The notes beneath the pieces were generated by a model. It made no database searches. It had not been told where the DNA came from and saw only the letters and a list, made by a program, of their open reading frames with translations. A program made the translations under genes and the position numbers. This document shows positions 20,909-29,816 of a DNA stretch of 29,816 bases, in pieces (the stretch's first letter is position 1; each line of letters starts with the position of its first letter). Origin of the DNA: Irineochytrium annulatum (lineage: Eukaryota; Chytridiomycota; Chytridiomycetes; Chytridiales; Chytridiaceae); assembly GCA_027600665.1 (NCBI GenBank), contig JADGJL010000236.1:1-29816 (forward strand), written 5' to 3'.

Positions 20909-21217
20909 GCTGGGAACGCTGGAGGTGCTCACTTGCGCTCCGTTTCCGTCATATCGAGGCTACTGAGGATGTTGACTCGTCGAAAAGCGATTTCGCAATA
21001 ATTGACGCCCCTGCCTTTGCTGTGACCAACAAACAGAAAATAGTCTAATAAATACGTATGGGGTATATATACAATATAGTCAGCTGCGATAGCCGTGATG
21101 ACAGCGATTGATAGTGAAATTGATCCGTGCATATGCCGACAAAACTTCAGCAACCTTCGCTTTCGCTAATATTTCCTCCTAAGCGCTTTCTTGTAAAGCA
21201 AAGCTAATGAGTCACAA
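20909..21217. other. Spacer upstream of KHDC4
   Basis: About 309 nt between the KHDC4 start and the kinase stop, both on the minus strand. It must hold the KHDC4 promoter and the kinase 3' region. An AT-rich GTATATATACAATATAG string sits near 21063. No gene is seen. Confidence 0.45.
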
Positions 21218-22813
21218 TTAGCCAGGAACAAGAAAACGCGAAAAAGGGAGAAGAAAAAGAAGCGCGTCGCCGTATTCACTTAAAACCTCCAGCTGATCCG
21301 ATATCCATGGGTGCTGTAGTGCGGCCGAGATCGTCATCCGCCTCGCCGGGTCGACCTCCAGCAACCTCGAGATGAAGTTCCTGTTGCTTTTGGGTATGAA
21401 CTGCTCGGCTTCCTCGTCGTATTTGTACGCCCCGCGCCTTATTCTGGCCTGCAGATCCGGATCGTCCTCCGTCCCGAACGGCAAGTAGCCGCACTCCTGC
21501 CATTATGTTAGTTTGAAAGACTTCCGTTCATACAGAGTGCACCATAAAGTACAGCATAATGCCTAAGCTCCAGGAGTCCACGGTCTTCTTGTAGCCCATG
21601 CCCTTATTGTCGAAAACTTCGGGGGCTAGGTAACTCGATGTGCCGCTGTAACACGACGTGGATCCGTTACGGCAAGGACCGAAGAATATTTACCATTTCG
21701 TTTGCATCCCGCCACCCTGAATTGCCTTCGCGAGCCCAAAGTCCGTCAAAACGACCCTCGAGAACCGCTCGGTGCTACTGAGCAAGATGTTCTCCGGCTT
21801 CACATCCCGGTGGCTGATGTTGTTGAGATGGAGGTGCTCCAGCGCGAGGAGGACCTGGAAGACGATGAACTTGCTCTCGGGCGGCGGGATCCTCTGGCGG
21901 GCCTCAATGTAGGAGAACAGATCGCCGCCAGAGAACCGCTCGAGGAAGATGTAGAGCGTATCCGGCGTCGCGATGAATTCCTGGGTTTATCGGTTAGTAT
22001 AATGCGTGACCAAAAAAGACCGCCACCTTCATCGCGATGATGTTCGGGTGCGAGATTTTTCGGAGAATCTTCAACTCGGACTCGATGTTGACTTTGATGT
22101 TCGACCGAGCGACAATCTTGCAGGCGAACATGTTGCATTTGTCCCCGACGTCAAACGCTGTCACGACCGTCGAGAAGGCGCCGCTGCCGAGAGTTAGGCT
22201 TCTAAACAGAATCCATCTGTTGTCGCAGAGGTATTGGTGCAGAGATTCGTCGCTTTTGAAGAAGGCGAAGTACTAGAACGCTCGTTAGACTAGCCAGTTG
22301 AAACCACAAAAGCACAAAGCCAAGAAATCATTCAAAATCTTACCGCCTCCCCGACCTGTATCTCGCTGAAATCCGACAGCGCGAATTTTGATCCCTGCAC
22401 AACGGCGCCGTTCACGGTGGTCCCAACCTTAGAAGTGTCGACCAAGAATGGGATTTCCGCGATATTCATGATTGAGAAGTGATCCCTGCTCGCGTTCGGC
22501 GTCTCCAGAATCATATCGCAGCGCCCCGAGCGGCCAACACGAAAGATGCTGATTCGACGAAAACACTGTCAGCCCGTTGCATTGGTCGTTGGTAGTTGCT
22601 CATTAGCGCACCCGGTGCCTGAGAGGTCTTGAAAGCGGTTAGATAGCGTCTCGCCGTGCTTCGGCACACAAGCTCCCACGCGACGCTTTTATCCACCAGC
22701 GCAATCTCGGCCCCAAATACATATCCATGATCACAGAGCTAGTACTGACCCAGCTTAATATGGTTGCTTCCCGGGGAAAGCTTCATTAGGATTCCCCACT
22801 TATTCGGCCGCAT
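21218..22813 (-). CDS. FHA-domain checkpoint kinase (CHK2/Cds1/Rad53-like)
   Basis: Ser/Thr kinase with an N-terminal FHA phosphothreonine-binding domain, the architecture of CHK2/Cds1/Rad53 DNA-damage kinases. The start is taken as ATG 22813 (MRPNKWGILMKLSPGS). The FHA core reads IFRVGRSGRCDMIL, NASRDHFSIMN and GTTVNG, so the binding Arg, Ser and Asn-Gly are kept. The kinase has LTLGSGAFSTVV, ACKIV (ATP Lys), SHRDVKPENILL (catalytic loop), LTDFGLAKAI (DFG), SGTSSYLAPEVF (activation/APE), DSWSLGIMLYFM and ARRMTISAALQHPWI. It ends soon after the kinase domain at TAA 21218-21220, without a long Rad53-type second FHA. No SQ/TQ-rich leader is visible unless an upstream exon exists. The exon joins between the first FHA strand and FRVGRS (22550-22750) are unresolved by eye. 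A Dun1-like role is possible. Confidence 0.88.
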
Positions 22814-22867
22814 CGGTTCGAGAGTTGAATCACAGCAAGTTGACAAGCTGAACGGAAAAGACAAGCG
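22814..22867. promoter_or_regulatory. Divergent promoter, FHA-kinase and TRMO-like gene
   Basis: Only 54 nt lie between the chosen start codons of two oppositely transcribed genes. If the kinase has an extra 5' exon, the two transcription units overlap here instead. Confidence 0.45.
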
Positions 22868-24287
22868 ATGGTAACAACGAAGGACATTGTCATCTTCTCG
22901 TCGGGCGCCCTCGCCTCCCTGGCGGCTGTCTGTAGGTAATTTTGGACGACTTACGAGCTGCCGATGATCTCTTTTAAACGAATTGGTTTCGATCAGGGGC
23001 TGTGACGGAGGTAATCCGTCGTCGTCGTCAGAATGAGATCCCGGACACGCCTGATCATAAGCACTGTCGGTCCCGGATTTACGCCGAGCGGCAGGGCCGA
23101 ATCGCGGCCGAGAGAGCAATCAGGGCGGACGTGGTCAGGATTCTGTCGCAGCCGTCCGTGGGGTTTCCGGCCTTGGTCATCGGGACCGTACATTCGCCTT
23201 ACGTTAGCAAGAGGGGCACGCCGAGGCAAGGGATTTTGGTGATGGAGAGTCGCGGGTGGATCCAACTGGATTTGCAGATACCGGTGGATGCTTTGGAGGG
23301 GCTTGACGGGTAAGTTGTTAGCATCTCGGGGCCACTAATGCTAACACGATTTGAAGATACTCGCACATGTTCGTAACTTTCATATTTCACCAAAACACGA
23401 ACCTCCCAAAGATCCTTCTCCGCTCCGTCGGTTCCCCCATCCCTAACCCCGATTCCCCGAACACCGCCGACCACACGGAATCCCTCCAACGCCGCCAAGA
23501 GTCTCTCAAGACAAAGGCTTTCAACACCGGCGTCCCGAAATTCGCTGCAAAGGTCTGCCCGCCTCTCCTGAACGGTGGCAACATCGGCGTTCTCGCGACA
23601 CGCTCGCCCCATCACCCAAACCCGATTGGCCAATCCCTGGTCCGCATTGAGTCCGTGGACGTCGCGAACCGGAGAATTCTGATCAGCGGGTTTGACATGT
23701 GCGACGGCACGCCGGTCCTGGATTTGAAGCCGTGGAACCCGAGCGACTGCCCGATGTGTTTGCACCGCATGGTGGATCACGATCAGCCCCTGTCGTCACG
23801 GTCGTACTTCTGCGAAAAGGAGGGCGGGGATGTGACACATAGTAACGACACCCGCGGGATCGGCGGTGATAGGTGTCGTGGAATGTTTGATGCCTTCGTG
23901 CCTGAGTGGGTGGAACACGGTGTCCGAGATCCGTACCAGCTCCCTGTCTCGTTCAATGACGACGCGATGGCGTCCCTTGCTGCCAAGGTGTCTGCTGGCG
24001 AGTTGAAGTTCTACAAGAAGGGCGACTTGGACCTGTTGGTGCAGGGCCTGAAACATATTCTCGCGCTGGACATTCGGAGCTTTCATCAGGGAAGGGGGAA
24101 GAAGGGCGCGAAGATTGGGGCGCTCGATATGGTGAGCACCGGGGGTGAGCAGGGTCAGGGCTATGAATTAGACTTCGATTTGTTAAATGTCGGGTTTTTG
24201 GTTGTAACGGACAAAGATGGGGAGCCGGAGGTCGTGGTCCATACTGTGAGATTTATGTCGGAGAAGCCCGTAGCTATAATGGAATAG
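22868..24287 (+). CDS. TRMO: TRMO-like tRNA (m6t6A37) methyltransferase, TsaA fold
   Basis: TsaA/TRMO family beta-barrel methyltransferase, which adds a methyl to t6A37 of tRNA-Thr using SAM. Exons 22868-22931, 22997-23309 and 23357-24287 give an intact frame of 435 residues. The start is ATG 22868, since exon 2 has no ATG of its own near its beginning. The N terminus carries a hydrophobic segment (IVIFSSGALASLAAV) and then an Arg-rich, probably helical stretch, suggesting a membrane anchor or organellar targeting. The TsaA domain has VIGTVHSPYVSKRGTPRQG, YSHMFVTFIFHQN, CPPLLNGGNIGVLATRSPHHPNPIG and LISGFDMCDGTPVLDLKPW. A Cys/Asp-rich insert follows (about 23741-23880). The C-terminal part (FVPEWVEHG..., LLVQGLKHILALDIRSF, YELDFDLLNVGFLV) resembles the TRMO C-terminal barrel. 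Confidence 0.9.
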
Positions 24288-24370
24288 ATAAGTATTAGTC
24301 TTGGCATACTTCAAGTGAAGTTTGACCTTCACCTTCACCGATCGCCAGATCGCCTTCTGGGCTTCCGCGC

Positions 24371-25322
24371 ATGAAGCTCACGCGTAAGATCATAAGCAAG
24401 CTCAGAAGAGACACGAAGTGTGGGTGCACCATCCCTGGAAGCTTTGCTCAGCGCTCAATGATTCTTCAGTCACCTCGCTGGAAATTAAGCTCCTCAGCAC
24501 TTTTTACGAAGCCGCCTTCCATCAAAGCTCCTCATCAAGTTCTGCGACCTCAAAGTCCGTGTTCCTACGAGGATATGCATACACGGGATTCCTCGCCGAC
24601 GTAAGTAACGGCCATCACCTTCTCTCCTTCCTCTCACGCTAAAGCCTCGATCGCAGCGCCTCTTCGAACTCATTGACACCGACCATGACGGCCACATCGA
24701 CTTCTGTAATTTTGTCACCTTCATCCACCTCTTCAGCTCGCGGACGGACGAGAAGCAGAAGATAGCATGTAAGTTCTTGATATCCGTTTGTTTTGTTTAA
24801 CACTCTAATTTGCTTTTCGCGCCGCCGACAGTCCTGCACAGATTCTGCGACCTCTCTTCCACCGGCCTCGTCGCGAAACCGGACATGGTTCGCATCATCC
24901 AGTCCATTCTCCAAAATATCTCCATCTCTTCCCGCCATGCAGCGTCCACCACCGCCACGCACACACCCACCTCCTCCGCCCCAGAGCACCTCGCCACTCT
25001 CGTCCACTCCCGTGGTGACGACGACCCGACGTCGGCCCGCTCCTCCGACCCCGAATCCGTTGAAGGAGACGTGGTGCCGTCGATGCGGGCCGCCGCGGAG
25101 TTATCCATCCTGTTCGTGGCGACGAAGCTGGTGGACGAGACGTTTGAGGAGGCAGATCTGGACAAGGATGGGATGCTGTCGTTGAAGGAGTTTCAGGCGT
25201 TTGCCAACTCGCATCCAAGTATGAAGGCGATGGTGTCGCTGAAGGAGGGGCTCCTGGAGAGGATATTGGAGAGCGCAAAGGGGATGACGGACGGTGACCA
25301 GTGTATTGCTTGCTGGGAGTAA
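24371..25322 (+). CDS. EF-hand calcium-binding protein
   Basis: Four exons (24371-24383, 24452-24600, 24657-24768, 24832-25322) give 254 residues with an intact frame. The first exon encodes MKLT plus one base before a GTAAGA donor. The N-terminal part (LNDSSVTSLEIKLLSTFYEAAF) looks like the entering helix of an EF-hand lobe. EF-hand 1 is RLFELIDTDHDGHIDFCNFV, with loop position 12 Asn in place of Glu, so calcium binding there may be weak. A low-complexity Ser/Thr/His insert (about 24930-25065) follows. EF-hand 2 is TFEEADLDKDGMLSLKEFQAF, a canonical loop. The spacing and sequence recall calcineurin-B, NCS or CIB-type sensors, but no N-myristoylation glycine is present and I cannot name the subfamily. 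It lies 83 bp after the TRMO-like gene on the same strand. Confidence 0.82.
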
Positions 25323-26418
25323 GTCCGACGGGGATGGTGTCGACAGAAGGATACCTAGAGTCTTTGCTGCCCCAATGTGTTGTTATACTGGGCTGCAGTA
25401 TGAGTATACATTGTGTTTATCCGTAAGATAACCGGAGTGAAAGGCTGAGAAAGCCAAGAAATAACAATATGGCAGCAAGCGCGTAAAACCGAAAGGCGCT
25501 CGCTCAAGGTGGTATCCGTTTGCACAAGATGTTGAGTGGAAGATCATGAACAAGACCTTCGATTAGCACATCTCCTCCGGCGATCGAGTCGCTCGCGAGA
25601 GCGAATTCGGAACGCTCTGCAACTGTGGGGGCGATCCATTAGCCTGTAAGTTCTGGCTCTGCGCCTTGTAGATTCGCTGCTGGGACCGCACTTTCAGGCA
25701 TTAGGTGTGTTGCAAAGGGTGGACTTAAATCAGATACGGTTAGTAAGCGTATCCATTTAACGATCAGCCTGACGGGTGTTTATTTATCGAAAAGCTCGTT
25801 GACCCCACGATTAAAAACGAGCAAGTCATCTACTTTCTGCACACCCTGAACTCAAGGAAGGGATGAAAACGGCTACAGAGGTGTGCCAGCAAACGAGCAA
25901 TTGTGAGAAAGGGGGTGGGAAGCACACTGGCCAGGTCGCTCTTATAGTCCTCGGTCCACCTTATCCACATGTCACCAGAACAACCTTAAGCATAGTCTGC
26001 TGATGCTAAATCATTGCTGTACTGTGGCATTCGTCTCTGTCATATAATCCCGCATTACGTGTTTTTCCAACTTCTTTGGTCTTTAACGTGCGAGGAACCA
26101 AGCGATACCGAGTCAATTCTGCGGCCTCACTCAACCCAGGGCCGGCAAACTGCTAATGTTGAGCATGCTGCTGGTCTCAAAAACGGAGTCGTTACTTTGG
26201 AGGTAGGATTGAGGCACTTGATATAAAAATATCACAGATGAATAGTAGAGTCCGTAGAATGACATAACAAGACACAAAAAAGAAAGGAGATAAAGGAGAA
26301 TGAACACGGCCAATAAGTCACTTGGATATCTTTGTACAATAGTCGGCAGCAAGGCGCGAGTAATAAAATAACACAGATAAGCAGCAATCACGAAAGCGAC
26401 GCAGCGTGAGGGCAGTCC
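25323..26418. other. 1.1-kb convergent gap, no supported gene
   Basis: The space between the 3' ends of the EF-hand gene and the PP2A subunit gene. A perfect 6-bp hairpin (TCGCTC-GCGA-GAGCGA) sits near 25590. A hydrophobic minus-strand ORF at 26131-26391 lacks a convincing family and probably reflects AT-rich 3' flank. I see nothing else. Confidence 0.5.
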
Positions 26419-28310
26419 TCACTTCCCCGGATCGACCGACTCCCTGTTGTCGTAGGCCCAGAAGCCGCGGACATCGCTGAGGATGTTGATGATCGTGCCG
26501 CCCACACCGCATTTAAGAAGATCTACGTACATTATTAGCGCTCACTCGAGTAACAACGCCCGTCTAGGCGAGAGAGTGCGTACCATCCAACGTTATCCGC
26601 CGCGGGTTTTTCGGGTTCGCCATATCAAAGATCTCGTTCTGTCAAACGACCCATCAGCATCACTCCTTGTTACCATCAAGATGAAAGGCAACAATACAAA
26701 CCGTAACATCCTCCACGCCTACTGGATCATGCCCCATCGTCACCATCTTATCCACGACCGCCTAAACATTCATCAAACACCGCCAAGTCGTTCGATCAAC
26801 GAATCGCCTCACCTTAAACAAATACCTCAACGTAAACTCATCCAAGTACCCTTCCCCTTTAACATCCAACAACTTGAACCCATACCGAATCGCCTCGGGC
26901 GTCTGCATGTTCTCCGTCGTCAACACGAAATCCAAGAAGCCCTTATAATCCATCTCCCCCTTATAGGTCTGATACTCTATGTCTTCATCAGTACCCCATC
27001 TCCACGCTCGCCAACAAACCTTGAAACAGCCGATCCAAAAAAACATCCGTCAGCGTCCCGCCGTTGTACTTCGTCAGCTCCTTCCGGGACAGCATGCCGT
27101 TGTGATCGACGTCGAGGTTCAGAAATTGGCCGTAGACGCGGAGGGTGGAGTATGAACTAAACCAGTTGGACCGCTCGTAGTCTTTGGGCAATTCGGGTTC
27201 GCGGAGCTCGAAGAGCTCAGTGAGGATTGGGGAAAGGAGGATGTTTTGGATGGAGACGCGGCCTGGGGGTAAGGGGTGGGAGGACGGTGGAAGGTTAGAG
27301 AGGTGCTTCACGACGCTCCAACAACGATTCAGAGTGGCCCCCGTCGGCATATTCCGCGCGTAAGACAACTTTCAATCATCGTCCCCATTTAACTTCGCTC
27401 CCGCCCTTATTTATACATACCTCGACGCATCGGATCGAGAAAGTAAAAAAACTTCCTGGCGGCTGTGCAGACGTAGAACTTATGGAACGACTTGCTAACG
27501 GCCTCTAGGTTGAGCGAGGGTATGAGCTCCGTGATGTATTGTTCGATTTCCTGGTTAGTTTCATTAATATCCACATTCGCAAAAGTTCAACCAACCTTCT
27601 CAACCAAATATCCGTCGTAGTCGCCGTCGTAGTTGCTTAGGTCGAGGCGAGCTTGCATTAACGATACTAGAAGGAGATGTAAGATTCCGTTCGTCCGTCC
27701 AAAAGATGGACACACCTTTTCTCAGCACGTAACTAAAAAACTGCACAACCAATATGAGCCCTCGCTCATCCGCCACAAATCTCAGATACGTGCTCGGTCT
27801 GACATAGCATGCATAAGCCAACTTCGTACATACCAAATATACCACCAACCTAAAGAACCCCCAAAACTTCCTATCTAACCCCTTCTTAATCTCCACGAAA
27901 TCCGCGAACGTGATCTTCCTGTCATTATATATCAGCATGCATTTTACCTCCCGCCACTCTTCAAATCACCTATCATCATCCCTCCCCTCGCTCGCCCTCT
28001 CGCAAAGCGCATCCCACAGCACGTCCAGCTCATCGTTCGTCAAAATGGAGTCCCGCTGCCTGTCCACGAAGGCCGCGACGGTCGCCGCCGATAAAGGGCG
28101 TGAGAGCGCCGAATTCCGCGGCCCTGTGCGGCGGCGGAGGGGCGGGATTGTGGAAGGGTCGGCCGTGGGGGCTTTGGAGTCCAGGGTGTTGGTGGGCGGG
28201 TCGGCGAGCCAGGAGACCATGGTGGACGGCGATACAAAGCGGGGGACGTGGGGCCCGGGGTCGAGGACGAGGAAGTGGAGGCCCGTGGATGATAACGAGA
28301 GGTAGGCCCA
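26419..28310 (-). CDS. PPP2R3C: PP2A regulatory subunit B''-gamma (PPP2R3C/FASS-like)
   Basis: EF-hand regulatory subunit of protein phosphatase 2A, the family of human PPP2R3C (G5PR) and plant TON2/FASS, which directs PP2A to cytoskeletal and centrosome/cilium-linked targets. Conserved blocks in order: FVDRQRDSILTNDELDVLWDAL, KITFADFVEIKKGLDRKFW, FFSYVLRK, LDLSNYDGDYDGYLVEKEIE, YITELIPSLN, FHKFYVCTAARKFFYFLDP, NWFSSYSTLRVYGQFLNLD. EF-hand DVDHNGMLSRKEL follows, then FLDRLFQ, GEMDYKGFLDFVLTTEN, LLDVKGEGYLDEFTLRYLF, MFDMANPKNPRRITL and INILSDVRGFWAYDNRESVDPGK, stop 26419-26421. Many introns of 45-60 nt. ATG 28220 is the first in-frame Met, but PRFVSPST just before it aligns with the family's PRFYYRL, so an upstream exon to about 28310 or beyond is likely and the true start is not fixed. 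Confidence 0.9.
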
Positions 28311-28402
28311 GCTGCTTCGATTGCTGGTCCGCTGGTTTCAAGCGACTTTGACGATCTCAGTCGACCCTCATCAGCGTCCACTTCAAAACAGCAGCGAGCA
28401 AG

Positions 28403-29816
28403 ATGGCTGACACGACGAAGGCGAAGGGGTGAGTGATGCGACACCCGGCTATGTGGGCCGGAGAAACTTGGTGGGACCGAAGCGGGGCTTGCCCGACGGA
28501 GGCCGAGTCCCGGTCCGTCCCAAGTTGGAAAGCTGGAAGAGCTGCTGGACTTCCGGGACACGCATATTGTATCGAGACTGATCATCGGGTTACAATACTC
28601 AGGGGCCGGTCAAAGTCGCCTCTGCCGCTGCAGAACAGGTCACTGAAGATGTTCTCCATATCTGAGGTGTGTAGTCGTGATTTACGGAGGGGTGCATGCT
28701 CAGGAAGAGGCCGAGGAGGGACGGGAGGCTTCCACCTAAGAAACGCATGCTGACATCTTACTCACGTGTAAAGTTCTCCACCGATTTCACCGATTCAAGA
28801 GCGGACGAACGGATCTCCGCCGAGAACATTGGTGGTACGTATGTAGGTGCGGTGGAATATGGTGAACACGTCAGGGCGAAGAAGTATGGTGGCCATGAAG
28901 AGTCGGGAGCGAAGCGACCGGATCATAATTCCTCCAATTCTCGTTACATTGCCATAAGTTACGGACTGAATGTCCCGTCTCCTCCTTCCACAGTCGTCGA
29001 GATCATGTGCCTCGTCGTTTGCGACAAAGTCATCTACCAAAAAGTCAAATACATGCTCGCCATGGATATGACGAAGGCAGCCTACGCCCAATTACAACTA
29101 CCTGCAACTAGCCCGAAATCGGCCGATGGGAAACCGGACGAGCCAGTGCCGGTAACGTTGGAGACCGAGGATGGAGAGCAGGTATGGTTTTTAGCGGGGA
29201 AGCTGAGAGATTAGGGGAATGGGCGAAGTACGTGGTGTGTATCCGCGGGTTTTGGGATTGAATGCATGTCACAGAGATTGAAAATGGGGATGATTGGAGT
29301 ATGAAAGAGATGTGGAGATAAGGGATTGGATGAAGATGGAAGAAATATGGAGAAGTATAGGGGATAGATGGTTTTGTTCAAATGGTCTGAGACGGGAGCG
29401 CTAATGTCTTTGCGGTATCAGGTTGCGGAGATCGTCCAATTTAAAGCGTTCGATAAGAGCGTGGACGAGATCGAGAGAACGCTCGTCCGGCAGGTCAGCG
29501 TCTTCGGTCAGCTTCTAAGACGATATGGCCTCTTGGATGGTACGTTTCCTGTTAGCAATACCGAGTACGGATTGGGAGGGAAACAAAGCGACACACTGAA
29601 GGAATGGAGGGCGATATGATTGCTATAGAGTCGCGTTTACCTGTTTTCACCTCTTACTCACCACTCAACAACCTTTTCCAGAACTCCAAGCCCTTTACCC
29701 ACTCATCCCGATGACGGACTCCATCCCCTGGCACGACCTTTCCTTCACCCGCGTCCGCCGCCAGCTCGTCGACCTCTTCGCCACCCGCTCGAACACCATC
29801 CCCCTCCACACACCCC
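28403..29816 (+). CDS. Unrecognised multi-exon gene, 3' end beyond window
   Basis: Exon 1 is ATG 28403-28428 (MADTTKAKG) in good start context, followed by GTGAGT. Later exons are seen from frame and splice signals: ADERISAENIG joined by a GTACGT...CACAG intron to VVEIMCLVVCDKVIYQKVKY and MLAMDMTKAAYAQLQLP (about 28992-29181). Then GAGCAG/GTATGG to ATCAG/GTTGCGG (intron of about 240 nt) leads to VAEIVQFKAFDKSVDEIE, RTLVRQVSVFGQLLRRYGLLD (29422-29538). A further intron leads to ELQALYPLIPMTDSIPWHDL and SFTRVRRQLVDLFATRSN at the window end. The exons between 28600 and 28790 cannot be chosen by eye: two frames compete (GPVKVASAAAEQVTED and GRSKSPLPLQNRSLK). Helical, Lys/Val-rich and probably intracellular. 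I do not recognise the family. It starts divergently from the PPP2R3C-like gene. Confidence 0.55.

Noticed and set aside
25585..25606. Short perfect hairpin as a structured RNA
   Set aside because: Six base pairs with a four-base loop in GC-rich DNA is expected by chance, and there is no extended pairing around it.
26131..26391. Hydrophobic 86-residue minus-strand ORF, possible small membrane protein
   Set aside because: It lies in the AT-rich 3' flank of the PP2A subunit gene, has no conserved motif and no promoter evidence.
26483..27160. 225-codon plus-strand ORF
   Set aside because: It is antisense to well-conserved PPP2R3C exons.
1..29816. CRISPR arrays, insertion sequences, prophage or other prokaryotic systems
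   Set aside because: No regularly spaced repeats, transposase or phage genes are visible. Gene structure is clearly eukaryotic.

Overview
The window is eukaryotic nuclear DNA. Protein-coding genes are split by many short introns (about 40-60 nt in most genes) with GT...AG ends. Two tRNA genes are followed by Pol III T-run terminators, and the products are nucleolar, splicing, checkpoint and signalling proteins. Gene density, intron size and GC-rich third codon positions suit a compact fungal genome. Homologues of PPP2R3C (PP2A B''-gamma, FASS/TON2) and KHDC4, which I do not know from common yeasts, point to an early-diverging, perhaps zoosporic (chytrid-like) fungus. That placement is inference from gene content and intron style.

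Layout, left to right. 30-1437 (+): 3' part of a class III CoA-transferase (SUGCT-like), cut by the window edge. 2084-2479: two tRNA-Ala(CGC) genes as an inverted duplication. 2934-8301 (+): REV3, the catalytic subunit of DNA polymerase zeta. 9066-9550 (+): a tandemly duplicated CxC...W..H...C zinc-finger-like module, apparently decaying. 10.4-10.95 kb (+): a weakly supported ORF with conflicting frames. 11550-13062 (-): ribosomal L1-domain protein (RSL1D1/Utp30-like), divergent over 77 bp from 13140-17262 (+), POL5/MYBBP1A. 17409-19083 (+): homogentisate 1,2-dioxygenase. 19303-20908 (-): KHDC4-like KH protein. 21218-22813 (-): FHA-kinase of the CHK2/Cds1/Rad53 type, divergent over 54 bp from 22868-24287 (+), a TRMO-like tRNA N6-methyltransferase. 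24371-25322 (+): EF-hand protein. 26419-about 28310 (-): PPP2R3C-like PP2A regulatory subunit. 28403-end (+): an unrecognised multi-exon gene running off the window.

The genes are mostly unrelated housekeeping functions. The clearest functional pairing is the divergent RSL1D1-like/POL5 pair, both nucleolar ribosome-biogenesis factors. REV3 and the FHA-kinase both act in DNA damage responses but are 13 kb apart and need not be coregulated. I found no clear new multi-gene system. The least explained items are the duplicated zinc-finger-like module with its interrupted second copy, the ORF near 10.5-10.9 kb, the short inverted repeats nearby, and the unrecognised right-edge gene. Exon boundaries are read by eye. 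For POL5, HGD, RSL1D1-like, TRMO-like and the EF-hand gene the chosen exons sum to an intact frame. For the other genes they are approximate.
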